DNA of 64,000 nucleotides from positions 1,798,001 through 1,862,000 of the forward strand of contig NZ_CP016428.1 in assembly GCF_001693385.1 (NCBI RefSeq), in the 5' to 3' direction. Shown here in pieces: positions 43,291 through 52,039 of this stretch. The notes under the pieces are model-generated. The model was given only the letters and a program-made list of their open reading frames with translations, searched no databases and had not been told where the DNA came from. Source of the stretch: Bradyrhizobium icense (lineage in GTDB: Bacteria; Pseudomonadota; Alphaproteobacteria; Rhizobiales; Xanthobacteraceae). How positions within the stretch are numbered: the stretch's first letter is position 1; each line of letters starts with the position of its first letter. The position numbers were made by a program, and so were the translations under genes.

Positions 43291-43450
43291 GTTGACGACG
43301 AGTTCGAGCGGTACAGTCTCAAGCTGAAGCCGCAGCTCCAGTGGTGGTCTCAACCTGAAATATCGAGAAGGCAGCGTGATCAGCTGAAAGTGCTGCTCGA
43401 CCATGCCCGCGAGCACGTGCCGTTCTATCGCGAGCGACTGCGGGACTTAG
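43291..43450 (+). pseudogene. Fragment resembling PaaK/CapK-type adenylate-forming ligase N-terminus
   Basis: FERYSLKLKPQLQWWSQPEI then RDQLKVLLDHAREHVPFYRE resembles the start of phenylacetate-CoA-ligase-like CapK proteins (Q...L..LL.HA..HVP.Y). No catalytic motif is present; a short, weakly supported remnant. Confidence 0.35.
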
Positions 43451-43626
43451 GTTCTGGTCGCCGCGCAGAAGCGCGATCACGCCAAACGCAGCGGACCAGA
43501 TCAAGCCTACTCCGATAGTGAAATACCGGAATGCGAGATCGCCGAGGCGTCGAACGCGGCGTGGCATGTCATCGGCTTTTCGCGCGATGAGAGGATATTG
43601 CTCTAAGCGAATAGAACGTTACAAGA

Positions 43627-44763
43627 TTAGGACTTTTCGTTAACCGAAGCCTTCAGATTGATGATTTTGTGACCGGAGCGTACCGCTTTCGTCGTTAGGT
43701 AGCGCCTGTTGTGGGGGGTGACCGGCGCTTCAAGCGCGACGCGGGCAGCGATCTCGATTCCGGCTTTTGTGAGTCCGTCGAGCTTGGCTGGATTGTTGGT
43801 GAGCAGGACGATCCGCGTGCAGTTCAGGGTTCGCAGCATCAGCGCAGCAACGCCGTAGTCGCGCTCATCGTCTTCAAAGCCGAGCGTCGTGTTGGCATCA
43901 TGCGTATCGAGCCCGCCGTCCTGCAGTCGATAAGCTCGCATCTTGTTCGCAAGGCCGATACCGCGGCCTTCCTGCGCCATATATAGAATGACGCCGCCGC
44001 CGAGGCTTTCTAGGCGTGCGAGGGCGAGCCGAAGCTGGTCTCCACAGTCGCATCGCCGCGAGCCGAACACGTCTCCGGTCAGGCATGCCGAATGAAGCCG
44101 AACAGGGACCGGTTGGGTAAAATCTGGCTTCCCGACGATGATGGCGACTTGATCCACGCCGAGCGCGTCCCGAAACACGACAAAGCGCGCCGCCGTGCCC
44201 GACGCTAGTGGAATTGTTGCTTCGCTCGCGAGTGCAAATGCATTCGTCGCGTCCGCGGCAAACCGATTGACCGCGTCCGCTTCAACCGTAACGATCAGAT
44301 GCATCAAATCGTTGTCGAGGTTCGGCACTTCCGCTGCGAGCACCGCCGGCAGGCTGCGGCTCAACTTAACGAGCCGGATTGCCGCCGTGGCAGCACAGCT
44401 TGCAGTCTCCGCCGCTCCTGCGAAATGCCCCTCGTTTACAGCATTTGCAGCGAGGTCGAAGATAGTGCTCATGCCGACCATCCCGGAAAGTGGTAACGCC
44501 ATTGCGGTCGATGCCGTAATGCCGATCGAGCGGGCTCGCTGTCGCGTGACGACGATTTTCAACACGTTCGGACTGCACAGGACCGCAAAATCACTCAGGC
44601 CTTGTTCGTCAAGGCCGTCGACGGGCAAAGCGAGCAAGGATTCGCCAGATGCGCTAATACGAATCGGTCTTCGCGCCCGCAGCTCGCTCAAGGCGCGGCT
44701 GAGACTGATGTACTCCTTGTTGCCAAGCAGGGATGAATTTGCACACGAATGCGCGGCGCTCAT
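43627..44763 (-). CDS. GTP cyclohydrolase II-like protein (RibA family)
   Basis: 378 residues. The C-terminal ~200 form a GTP cyclohydrolase II: zinc site CLTGDVFGSRRCDCGDQL, catalytic ILYMAQEGRGIGLANKMRAY, and TTLGFEDDERDYG, IVLLTNNPAKLDGLTKAGIE. The first ~170 residues occupy the place of the dihydroxybutanone phosphate synthase domain of RibBA but lack its recognisable catalytic motifs. GCH II opens GTP to a diaminopyrimidine, formate and pyrophosphate. It lies divergent from the RibD-like reductase 107 bases away and next to a pterin-synthase-like operon. That context suggests a dedicated secondary pathway rather than housekeeping riboflavin synthesis. Confidence 0.85.
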   Translation of the reverse strand: MSAAHSCANSSLLGNKEYISLSRALSELRARRPIRISASGESLLALPVDGLDEQGLSDFAVLCSPNVLKIVVTRQRARSIGITASTAMALPLSGMVGMSTIFDLAANAVNEGHFAGAAETASCAATAAIRLVKLSRSLPAVLAAEVPNLDNDLMHLIVTVEADAVNRFAADATNAFALASEATIPLASGTAARFVVFRDALGVDQVAIIVGKPDFTQPVPVRLHSACLTGDVFGSRRCDCGDQLRLALARLESLGGGVILYMAQEGRGIGLANKMRAYRLQDGGLDTHDANTTLGFEDDERDYGVAALMLRTLNCTRIVLLTNNPAKLDGLTKAGIEIAARVALEAPVTPHNRRYLTTKAVRSGHKIINLKASVNEKS

Positions 44764-44870
44764 TCGCGGGTGTCTTTCTTTGACTGGGCACGTTCGTGGA
44801 ACACCGAGAGCCCTGAATCGTTCCGCTAGAAATCAGATGGATCTTTGCAACCGAGTGGTGGATAGTAGCA

Positions 44871-45716
44871 TTGTTAATGCACAGGTCCCGAGTTTTGATC
44901 TCTGCCGTGCTGCTTGGCAAATTACCCACCCGTGAATTCGCGTCTCCTGATGCATGGGAGAACTTTGTCCAGCGGTTTCGTCGAGGGCAGCAGCCCCTCC
45001 CTCAGGGCTGGGTGGATCTGTTTGGCCCGTTGCGCAACGGGGGCGTGGACGATCTCGTGATTGTGGGGCAGATCGGCCAATCGCTCGATGGACACGTCGC
45101 GACGGCTACCGGCCATTCAAAGTATATCAATTGTCCGGCTGGCATTGAGCACCTCCATCGGCTGCGTGCGCTCGTCGACATTGTCGTCATTGGCGTTGGC
45201 ACGGCCGTCGCTGACGACCCGCAATTGACGGTCAGACAAGTCGCCGGCCCTCAGCCGGCGCGTGCCGTAATCGATCCAAGAGGTCGCCTTGCGGCCAACG
45301 CGAGATTGTTTGCTGATGATGGTGTTCGCCGCCTGCTAATCACGGCAGAGGGCACACGTTGCACGCCGCCTCCCGGGGTGGAAGTTGTGGCTCTGCCAGC
45401 CCAAGATGGACATATAGCTCCGTCCGCCATCGTAGCCTCCCTGACGCGGGCAGGGATGCGCCGCATGTTGATCGAGGGCGGCGCTGACACCGTTTCGCGC
45501 TTTATCGCGGCCAGATGTCTCGATCGCCTGCATATAACCGTCGCGCCCGTCATGTTGGGAGCCGGAGGTCCTGGCATCGAGTTGCCGCCGCTCGAGCGGG
45601 CCGATCAGGCCCACCGTATGCCCGTGCGCGTGCACATGATCGATGATGATGTACTGTTTGATTGCGACTTGTCGGCTCAACGTGTGGCACTCGGTTTGAC
45701 CAAGAAGTCGACGTGA
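44871..45716 (+). CDS. RibD C-terminal-type reductase
   Basis: 281 residues (start uncertain; ATG 44877 is in frame). The reductase domain is clear: VVGQIGQSLDGHVAT-like (IVGQIGQSLDGHVATATGHS), INCPAGIEHLHRLRALVDIV, VIGVGTAVADDPQLTVR, ARAVIDPRGRLAANARLF, and RMLIEGGADTVSRFIA near the NADPH site. The deaminase half of RibD is absent, replaced by ~60 other residues. The family reduces ribosylamino-pyrimidines or related pteridine precursors with NADPH. Divergent from the GTP cyclohydrolase II-like gene, so both may share a control region. Confidence 0.82.
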   Translation: MLMHRSRVLISAVLLGKLPTREFASPDAWENFVQRFRRGQQPLPQGWVDLFGPLRNGGVDDLVIVGQIGQSLDGHVATATGHSKYINCPAGIEHLHRLRALVDIVVIGVGTAVADDPQLTVRQVAGPQPARAVIDPRGRLAANARLFADDGVRRLLITAEGTRCTPPPGVEVVALPAQDGHIAPSAIVASLTRAGMRRMLIEGGADTVSRFIAARCLDRLHITVAPVMLGAGGPGIELPPLERADQAHRMPVRVHMIDDDVLFDCDLSAQRVALGLTKKST

Positions 45717-45939
45717 CCTACGCGTATTGAATCGCTTTGCCGACTATCCTTCTCGTCTGACCAACCAGATGGCACAACGACTTCTCGCGTCGCAGCAAGA
45801 GCGGCCTACTCGCTGCGACGCAGCACTTCCGCCTGATTGGCAGATAGTTCCCATTCCGAGGCGAGGAATGATGCGAGCAGCGGGTTCCTGTTCGCGAGCT
45901 TCGCGATCGCGCGGTTAACCGGAGGCGTCTCATCGCACA

Positions 45940-46074
45940 AGGAAATCCCTCGCCGGGATCGCGACATTCGACAAACCAGCCCAAATCCCGGAGTTCAGCG
46001 ATAACCCGCCGATCACACGCGTAACCACCGGTTAGCGTGTCGAGGCTGCCCGGCACGGCGAGGACGACGTCTTT
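45940..46074 (-). pseudogene. GT4 glycosyltransferase N-terminal fragment
   Basis: About 45 codons (VVLAVPGSLDTLTGGYACDR, then RVIAELRDLGWFVECRDPGE) are close to the N-terminus of the intact glycosyltransferase at 47638 (FAVPGDLCTPTGGYRYDRRI). It begins right at the end of the pterin-synthase-like gene, so a second glycosyltransferase once followed in the operon. The rest, 45718-45940, is not recognisable. Confidence 0.6.
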
Positions 46075-46474
46075 ACCACAAGGGAGCCTCGTATTGCGCG
46101 CGAGCGACGTGTGACTCTGAGAGCGTGATGCGCAGGGCCTTGAGTTCCTGGCCGGGACGCCCGAGTTCGCCAGCTCGGGCCGACTTCGCCAGCCCTTCGA
46201 AAATATACTTGGACAGAAACTCCGTTGTAGTGTTGCTGCCCTTGAATTCGGGCACGTCGTCGAGATTGCGGAAGTTGAGTGGCGCCAGGACCGCTTTAAG
46301 CGCATGGTGTGCGCGGCCGAAGTCTATAACAATTCCATTGTTATCGAGGGTGTCCGCGATGAACGCGGCATCGACAACGAAGGTCGCCCCGTGCAACGTC
46401 TGCGCAGGCCCGAAAACCGCGCCCCGGAATGAATGAGCGATCATGATGTGGTCGCGAACTTCGACGGTGAACAA
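46073..46474 (-). CDS. 6-pyruvoyl-tetrahydropterin synthase/QueD-like protein
   Basis: 133 residues. VRDHIMIAHSFRGAVFGPAQ, then TLHGATFVVDAAFI, GIVIDFGRAHHALKAVLAPL, NFRNLDDVPEFKGSNTTTEF and LSESHVARAQYE follow the T-fold pattern of PTPS/QueD. The canonical Cys-x3-His-Gly-His is GPAQTLHGA here: the catalytic Cys and the third zinc His are not at their usual places, while the first His (AHSF) and LHG His remain. It may therefore use a different chemistry or substrate. Ten bases after the dehydrogenase gene, in the same operon. Confidence 0.78.
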   Translation of the reverse strand: MFTVEVRDHIMIAHSFRGAVFGPAQTLHGATFVVDAAFIADTLDNNGIVIDFGRAHHALKAVLAPLNFRNLDDVPEFKGSNTTTEFLSKYIFEGLAKSARAGELGRPGQELKALRITLSESHVARAQYEAPLW

Positions 46475-46483
46475 GACAGCTCC

Positions 46484-47473
46484 TTACGAGTAAACGACGG
46501 GTTGGCAGAGTATGCCGGCCTTGGCGTCGAGAATTCCCGGCAGATGATCCGGCAAGTCGCCAAACGCAACCGCCGGTGCCAGCAATGCGTCGAGCCGTTG
46601 ATCATTGAGCAGTGCGACGGCGGCCGCGAGACGGCGGACGCGCGTCCAGCGCGGACGGTGCGATGGGGCAACGCGCCCGACCTGGCTGGATACCAGGCGA
46701 AGCCGGCGGCTATGGAAGGAGCCGCCAAGCATTGCGGTCACCGCCGCGTCACCGTACCAACTCATCTCAAGCACAGTAGCCTCGTCTCCGCCCAGTTCAA
46801 GCGCCGTTCGTAGTCCATCGGGCGAACCACTGGCGTGAACGATGAGGTCGCAGTCACCCCTTGCTTTCCCGGGTTCAGCGAAACTAACCCCGAGTGTTCC
46901 TGCTATTCTCGCCCGACTTGGATTGTTATCGACAAGCGTGACGTCCGTCCCAGGAATCTGCCCGCACAGATACGCGACGAGAGAACCGACCACGCCAGCT
47001 CCTATGACGGCGATGCGGTCGGCTGGTGCCGGTGCAGCGTCCCACACGCCGTTCAGCGCGGTTTCCATGTTAGCCGCCAGCACCGCGCGTCGAGGTGGCA
47101 CGGCTTCCGGAAGAGGGACCGCTGCGCTCGCAGGAATGTTGAAGGCGGTCTGGTGCGGGAACAGCGCGAAGACGTTCTTGCCCAGCAAGGCTTCTCCGCC
47201 GCTCTCGACCCGTCCGACGGCGGCGTAGCCGTACTTAACGGGAAAGGGAAAATCACCCTGCATGAACGGCGCGCGCATCCTCTCGAATTCGCTCACGGGT
47301 ACACGCCCGCCAAATACCAGGGATTCAGTGCCCCGACTGATCGCGCTATAGATGGTTTTCACGCGAACTTCGCCTGCGGCGGGCGGAGCCAACTCTTCCC
47401 GGCGAATCTCAACCTGTCCAGGTCCGTGGTACCATAGGGCCGAGGCAATATCCGCACTCGCACTAACAGCCAT
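46484..47473 (-). CDS. Zinc-type alcohol dehydrogenase-like oxidoreductase
   Basis: 329 residues, MDR superfamily. N-terminal GroES-like half (VKTIYSAISRGTESLVFGGR, KYGYAAVGRVESGG) and a Rossmann half with IAVIGAGVVGSLVAYL, VTLVDNNPSRARIAGTLGV, CDLIVHASGSPDGLRTALEL and VLEMSWYGD. The usual catalytic-zinc Cys and GHE motif are not evident, as in some zinc-independent members. It probably oxidises or reduces an alcohol or keto group of the cluster product with NAD(P). Operon member between glycosyltransferase and PTPS-like genes. Confidence 0.8.
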   Translation of the reverse strand: MAVSASADIASALWYHGPGQVEIRREELAPPAAGEVRVKTIYSAISRGTESLVFGGRVPVSEFERMRAPFMQGDFPFPVKYGYAAVGRVESGGEALLGKNVFALFPHQTAFNIPASAAVPLPEAVPPRRAVLAANMETALNGVWDAAPAPADRIAVIGAGVVGSLVAYLCGQIPGTDVTLVDNNPSRARIAGTLGVSFAEPGKARGDCDLIVHASGSPDGLRTALELGGDEATVLEMSWYGDAAVTAMLGGSFHSRRLRLVSSQVGRVAPSHRPRWTRVRRLAAAVALLNDQRLDALLAPAVAFGDLPDHLPGILDAKAGILCQPVVYS

Positions 47474-47637
47474 TTTCTTAGATCCCGGCCTGGAATTCCC
47501 AGCGATTTAACGCGTTACAAAACGGTAGTCTGCACGGCCCGCTGGCAAATGAGAAGCCATACCTCTTTGCTACAAGAACATCCACCAGCAATGATATGCG
47601 CGCTCTCACCGAGATAGGACCTTCGTGCCCCCACTCC

Positions 47638-48705
47638 TTAGCCGATCGTCTCGATTGCGGCGGCAAACAGTCGGGCGGAATCTTGCCAAGTGGGGAGCTG
47701 AGCCGCTGCGGCGCGAGCGTTCGTGGCGAGCCGCCGCCGTTCAGGCGGATCGCCGATCAGACGGCGCAGTGCGTGCGCCAATGCGATCGTATCGTCCGGA
47801 GGCACCAGCAGACCGGCCTCCGCCGGCACTGTATCGGGGATTGCGCCCACCCTAGTAGACACGACCGGAAGCCCGTGCCCGATCGCTTCGGCGAGCGCCA
47901 TCCCATACCCTTCGAAACGCGACGCGAGAACAAATATGTCGGATGCCAAATAGAGTTCGATGATGCGCTCAACCGGCACAGCACCGAGCACCGTGACCCT
48001 GTCGCCGAGGCCGCAGGCCTGGATATCGGCGTCAAGCTGCGCGGCCGCGACCGGGTCGCGGGTTCGGTCACCCGCGATCGTCAGCCGCCAGGGTAGGTCG
48101 GCAAGTGCGATCAACGCGGCGATCAGCAGATCGTATCCTTTGTCCGGTACCACCGAACCAATCGAGAGAAGCCGAACGACGTCATCATTGCTGCCAGGCG
48201 CTGCCGGAACAGGATCATTACCCGGTCGGACCACGCTGACGCGGTGAGCCGGGACGTCGTAATCAGCGATCAGGATCCGGGCGGTTGCCTCACTCGTGAC
48301 CACGACGTGCGCCGCAGCAGCGAGCGCGACGCGCTCGCTGTCGCGGAAGGCGTCTGCCTGCCTGGTGTCTAGACCAGAGTGCAGAGCAAGCGGTTGGTGC
48401 ACCAGCGCGATGAGCGGTGTGCGGGATCGGAGCGCGCCGGCTTCGGGCAGGACCCCGAACGCAAGGCCATCCACGACTATCGGACAGCCGGCCGGCACCG
48501 CGGACAGTATCGCCAGCGCGGTCGCGCGCTGCGCGATACCCGGGAACGGAAAGCTGTCGCCTATATTGTCGACATCGACGTGCCAACCGAGCTGCTGAAG
48601 CTCCTGGATGATGCGTCGATCATAGCGGTAACCTCCGGTGGGCGTGCAGAGATCACCCGGCACGGCGAACGCAAGGTGCCGTTCATTGGATGGAAACGCG
48701 CGCAT
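47638..48705 (-). CDS. GT4-family glycosyltransferase
   Basis: 355 residues from ATG 48705 (MRAFPSNERHLAFAVPGDLC); a longer start at 48768 is possible. GT-B fold: acceptor domain TPTGGYRYDRRIIQELQQLG, LVHQPLALHSGL, AHVVVTSEATARILIADYDV; donor domain RLLSIGSVVPDKGYDLLIAA, DIFVLASRFEGYGMALAEAI with the E-x7-E type motif, GLPVVSTRVGAIPDTVPAEA. It likely transfers a sugar to the small molecule made by the neighbouring enzymes. A second, truncated relative lies at 45940-46074. Same strand as the methyltransferase upstream. Confidence 0.88.
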   Translation of the reverse strand: MRAFPSNERHLAFAVPGDLCTPTGGYRYDRRIIQELQQLGWHVDVDNIGDSFPFPGIAQRATALAILSAVPAGCPIVVDGLAFGVLPEAGALRSRTPLIALVHQPLALHSGLDTRQADAFRDSERVALAAAAHVVVTSEATARILIADYDVPAHRVSVVRPGNDPVPAAPGSNDDVVRLLSIGSVVPDKGYDLLIAALIALADLPWRLTIAGDRTRDPVAAAQLDADIQACGLGDRVTVLGAVPVERIIELYLASDIFVLASRFEGYGMALAEAIGHGLPVVSTRVGAIPDTVPAEAGLLVPPDDTIALAHALRRLIGDPPERRRLATNARAAAAQLPTWQDSARLFAAAIETIG

Positions 48706-48796
48706 GGTGCGGGTCCAGCGATGGTTGCCCCAAGTCCAACGGATTTGCGCGAGCCGTAAGCCGAACAATATGGCTCTTCATGATGGTCATTCCTTA

Positions 48797-49672
48797 TCAC
48801 TGCGAGGTAGGTGTCGCGTCCTTCCAGGCGCATAGTGAAAGGCCGCCGCGGAAAGAATCCAGTCGAGCGTATCGTCCGATGACATCAAGCATGGTGAGTA
48901 GTAGCGCAACGAGGGCGGGCACATCTCCCTTGGGAATGAACGTCCAGGCAGCAGAACGACTGCGGCGAAACCCAGCTTGATCTAGCAGCATGGAGAATTC
49001 TTCGCGAGTCAGCAGTCGGTCACTGGAAAGATGCTTAGTGCGAACCCCCAACGCAGGCGCTATCGTCCGATACCAAACGTAATCGGCATTCGGTGTCAGG
49101 CAGAAAAAACGGCCGCCAACCTTCAGCCCCCTATAGATGCTGGCCAACACCGCTCTCTTGTCGAGCATGTGCTCGAAGGCACCGATACAAATGGCCAGAT
49201 CGATCGACTCGTCCGCGATTCCGTTCAGTTTCTCGGCGTTGCCCACCTCAAACGTAAGATTGGCTGTCCAAGCTGAGTTCCCAAGACGCGCGTGCGCCAA
49301 TGCGATCATGCCCGGCGAGACATCAATCCCGATGCCACGAGCTACTGCAGGTGCAAGCGCGAGGAGGTGATTGCCGTTGCCGCAGCCGAGGTCCAGCACC
49401 ACATCAGAGGACCGGATTCGAGCCAGATGTCGCACAAGTGCGAGGCGGTATTCGAGCAGCCGTTGCGGGTGACCATGCTGCTCAGGGGATCCTGTTGATG
49501 CACATCTATCAAAGAAAGACCTGATGTCCGTGGTGTTGCATGAGGCGGTGGTTTTGACGCCGCGAAACCAAGACCAAGGCGCTCGTCGCTTGGCGCAAGG
49601 TGCCTGCCCCTGCAGCGTGCGGCCTGCGAGATCGGCAGAACTTGTCGGTTTCCGCGGCTGTATCATCTGCAT
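48797..49672 (-). CDS. Class I SAM-dependent methyltransferase
   Basis: About 291 residues from ATG 49672; the frame stays open to 49894, but the upstream part is not protein-like. The Rossmann methyltransferase core is clear: SAM motif I VVLDLGCGNGNHLLAL, acidic loop GIGIDVSPGMIALAHARL, motif with FEVGNAEKLNGIADESIDLA, and ICIGAFEHMLDKRAVLASIY. First gene of the minus-strand operon (methyltransferase, glycosyltransferase, dehydrogenase, PTPS-like). Substrate unknown; small-molecule O- or N-methylation is likely by type. Confidence 0.85.
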   Translation of the reverse strand: MQMIQPRKPTSSADLAGRTLQGQAPCAKRRAPWSWFRGVKTTASCNTTDIRSFFDRCASTGSPEQHGHPQRLLEYRLALVRHLARIRSSDVVLDLGCGNGNHLLALAPAVARGIGIDVSPGMIALAHARLGNSAWTANLTFEVGNAEKLNGIADESIDLAICIGAFEHMLDKRAVLASIYRGLKVGGRFFCLTPNADYVWYRTIAPALGVRTKHLSSDRLLTREEFSMLLDQAGFRRSRSAAWTFIPKGDVPALVALLLTMLDVIGRYARLDSFRGGLSLCAWKDATPTSQ

Positions 49673-50021
49673 GACAGGGCGCCCCGAGAACCACTCTAAG
49701 CGGCAATCAAACAATCCAATTGCCCCGCATAAGTTCCCCGGAAGCTCAATACGCTCGTGCGGAACCTGGCGCGTCGATGCCTCGGTTTGCAAATTTGCTA
49801 TCCGGGATCGGCAGATGTTGAATCCCGACGCCCCATCGTCTGGCAGGTCGCAGGTTCTAGGCTTGAGGGTCCGGAGAAGAAGAGGATGCTGCACGCCGCA
49901 GAAACTTCTTTGGACTTCGGTCCTGACGCGGTGGAGCGCACACTAAGGGGGGCCCGTAGTCAGGATCGGGCCACAGTCCGCCTCGGCGGAGCTGAAGATA
50001 ATTCCTGGCGGAGTGTCAATT

Positions 50022-50933
50022 ATGAGCTGGTTTTTCATTGCTCTGTGGGCGCCATTCCTACTTGCTTGCGCCAACCACAATGACAAGTTTTTGCTATCGA
50101 GATATCTCAAGCAGAAAAGTATCGGATCGATTGTCATATTCTCGTCGCTGTTTAGCGGCGTGGCGATCACGATCGTATCGTTCATTCAGCCGGACGTGTA
50201 CGAGATCAGTTTTGTTCAAGGAACAGCGCTTGTCGCGACCGGTATCTCCAGCGTCTGCGCCGCTGTTTGCTATCTTTACGCGCTTGACCTCGATGAGGCA
50301 TCTTTCGTTACCCCGTTTTATCAGACGGTGCCGATCTTTGCTTACTTCCTCGGTTACTTCATTCTGAGTGAAACGATCGCGCTTGCTCAAGTATTGGGTT
50401 CGCTCGCTATTATTGTTGGTGCGCTTGCATTGTCGTTTGAGTTTGGTCGGCGGGGAATGCGGCTCAAGCGAAACGTTGTGGTATTGATGCTAGGGGCCTC
50501 CTTCTTGAGTGCGGTAAATGGCGTCGTTTTTAAGCTGATCGCCGTGGACAAGGGTTTTTGGGTTTCGCTTTTTTGGGGTTTCGTCGGCCAAACGGTGACT
50601 GGTTTGACCTTCCTGGTCAGCGTTCCGAGTTTCCGCCGCGATTTCCTCGACCTCTTCAAGCAATCGAGAGTTCTCGCTGTTGCCCTCATCGCGTTGAGCA
50701 AGATATTGTTCAGCGTCAGCGAAGCCGTCACGCTTTACGCGACGCTCCTGGCGCCCGTCGCCTTGGTTCTTCTCGTGAATTCGTTCCAGCCACTTTTCGT
50801 CTTTGCATTCGGTATCGTGTTGACACTGTTTTTCCCTCGCGTGGCCGAGGAATCGCTGACCCGCATGAAGATGCTGCAAAAAGGCCTGGGAACTTGCCTC
50901 ATGCTCGTGGGGGGTTACTTGATCAGCAGATAA
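50022..50933 (+). CDS. EamA/DMT-superfamily transporter
   Basis: 303 residues, about ten membrane helices in two EamA halves (first ACANHNDKFLLSRYLKQKS, YLYALDLDEASFVTPFYQTV; second GASFLSAVNGVVFKLIAVDK, LAPVALVLLVNSFQPLFVFA). ATG 50022 is chosen over GTG 50013 because GGCGGAG is better spaced. Members export metabolites or amino-acid-like compounds. Divergent from the methyltransferase operon, so it may export the cluster product; this is inference. Intact. Confidence 0.85.
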   Translation: MSWFFIALWAPFLLACANHNDKFLLSRYLKQKSIGSIVIFSSLFSGVAITIVSFIQPDVYEISFVQGTALVATGISSVCAAVCYLYALDLDEASFVTPFYQTVPIFAYFLGYFILSETIALAQVLGSLAIIVGALALSFEFGRRGMRLKRNVVVLMLGASFLSAVNGVVFKLIAVDKGFWVSLFWGFVGQTVTGLTFLVSVPSFRRDFLDLFKQSRVLAVALIALSKILFSVSEAVTLYATLLAPVALVLLVNSFQPLFVFAFGIVLTLFFPRVAEESLTRMKMLQKGLGTCLMLVGGYLISR

Positions 50934-50998
50934 CACGTGACCAAGCTAACGCAGCCTTTTTTGCGGTGCACGAGCCTGGTACTGGCATCAACTCCACC

Positions 50999-51331
50999 GT
51001 GAGGATCGTCAGGGCGCCGTCGACCGGTGAACTTGTTAGTCAAATCCGGGACGCGCTGCGCGTCGCGATCGATCCCGAACTCGGTCACAACATCATTGAT
51101 CTCGGCTTCGTTTATGACATCGCCATCGTCGGGGACGCCGTCCGCATTACCATGACGACGACCAGCCCGTCTTGCCCGACAACCTGTTTCCTGAAGGAGG
51201 GCGTGGCGAACATCTTGCATGTCCCGGGCGTCGGCTCGGTCGACATCGAGATGACGTTCGAACCTCCCTGGACGCCATCCCGCATCGAACCTAGCGCCCG
51301 AGCCTCGCTCGGCTTCGCCGCAATCAACTGA
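50999..51331 (+). CDS. MIP18/PaaD-type metal-sulfur cluster assembly factor
   Basis: About 110 residues from GTG 50999 (GTG 50966 is also in frame). DUF59 core: IRDALRVAIDPELGHNIIDL, GFVYDIAIVGDAVRITMTTT, SPSCPTTCFLKEGVANILHV, PGVGSVDIEMTFEPPWTPSR. The Cys in SPSCPTT is the conserved one. The family helps insert Fe-S clusters or supports ring-hydroxylating enzymes. It follows the transporter by 65 bases in the same direction. No Fe-S enzyme is next to it. Confidence 0.82.
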   Translation: MRIVRAPSTGELVSQIRDALRVAIDPELGHNIIDLGFVYDIAIVGDAVRITMTTTSPSCPTTCFLKEGVANILHVPGVGSVDIEMTFEPPWTPSRIEPSARASLGFAAIN

Positions 51332-51570
51332 GGTAAATGGGCAGCCACAGATAAAACGCGCGGGCGCGTGCCAAGGCTGCAGCGGAGGCGGGTCAGCCGG
51401 TCGCGCCTCAGGTCTGTCACGGGGCGGATCCGACCGATATATGGGCCGATCCTGCACGTCACTTGGACGCCAGACGCGCCGCGATCAGTGCGGGGACGTT
51501 CGAGCCCGAGAGGCTGGCCACCTGAGATTGCCAGCCAGATTGCGAAGCCCATGCAGGAGCGTGGAAAGAG

Positions 51571-51953
51571 CTACTTCTTCTTTCCGTCCGCGTCGAACTG
51601 TTTCAAGAACGCGATCAGATCACTGGTCCTTGCTCGTCCTTCAATCCGGCATAGATCATTTTCGAGCTGGGAATCTTGGCCTTAGGATCCTTGATGTACT
51701 CGCGGAAGGTCGGCTCATCCCAGGTGATGCCGGAATTTTTGTTGGCAGCCGAATAGGAGTAGCCAGGCACGTTGCCCGCCTTGCGACCCATGATGCCGTT
51801 GAGAAGGGGCCCGACGGCATTCTTCGCGTTGTCGCCGATCTGGTGACAGGCCTTGCACGCTGCGAAAACCTTCTCACCCGCGGCGGCGTCCTGGGCCCTG
51901 ACTTCAGCCGAAGAGGCGACCGCCAACAGCGCCACGAATACAAGTCCTCGCAT
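51571..51953 (-). pseudogene. Class I cytochrome c, C-terminus frameshifted
   Basis: Signal peptide MRGLVFVALLAVASSAEVRA, haem motif CKACH, then GPLLNGIMGRKAGNVPGYSY and SSKMIYAGLKDEQ with the ligand Met. Near 51610 a base is missing: the expected SDLIAFLKQFDADGKKK continues in another frame to 51571. As it is, the protein ends at 51615 without its last helix. Cytochrome c550/c2-like electron carrier of the periplasm. Perhaps linked with the neighbouring nos genes. Confidence 0.8.
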
Positions 51954-52039
51954 CCCATTCTCCTTTCTGCGTCCGCATTCCGGCTGACCCTGCGTATTAG
52001 TCCGTGACTAACGGTTCACACCGACGCAAAGATCCGGCG

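Noticed and set aside
50490..50936. 148-codon antisense frame under the EamA transporter
   Set aside because: The sense-strand protein has clear membrane-helix periodicity; the antisense protein has no recognisable feature.
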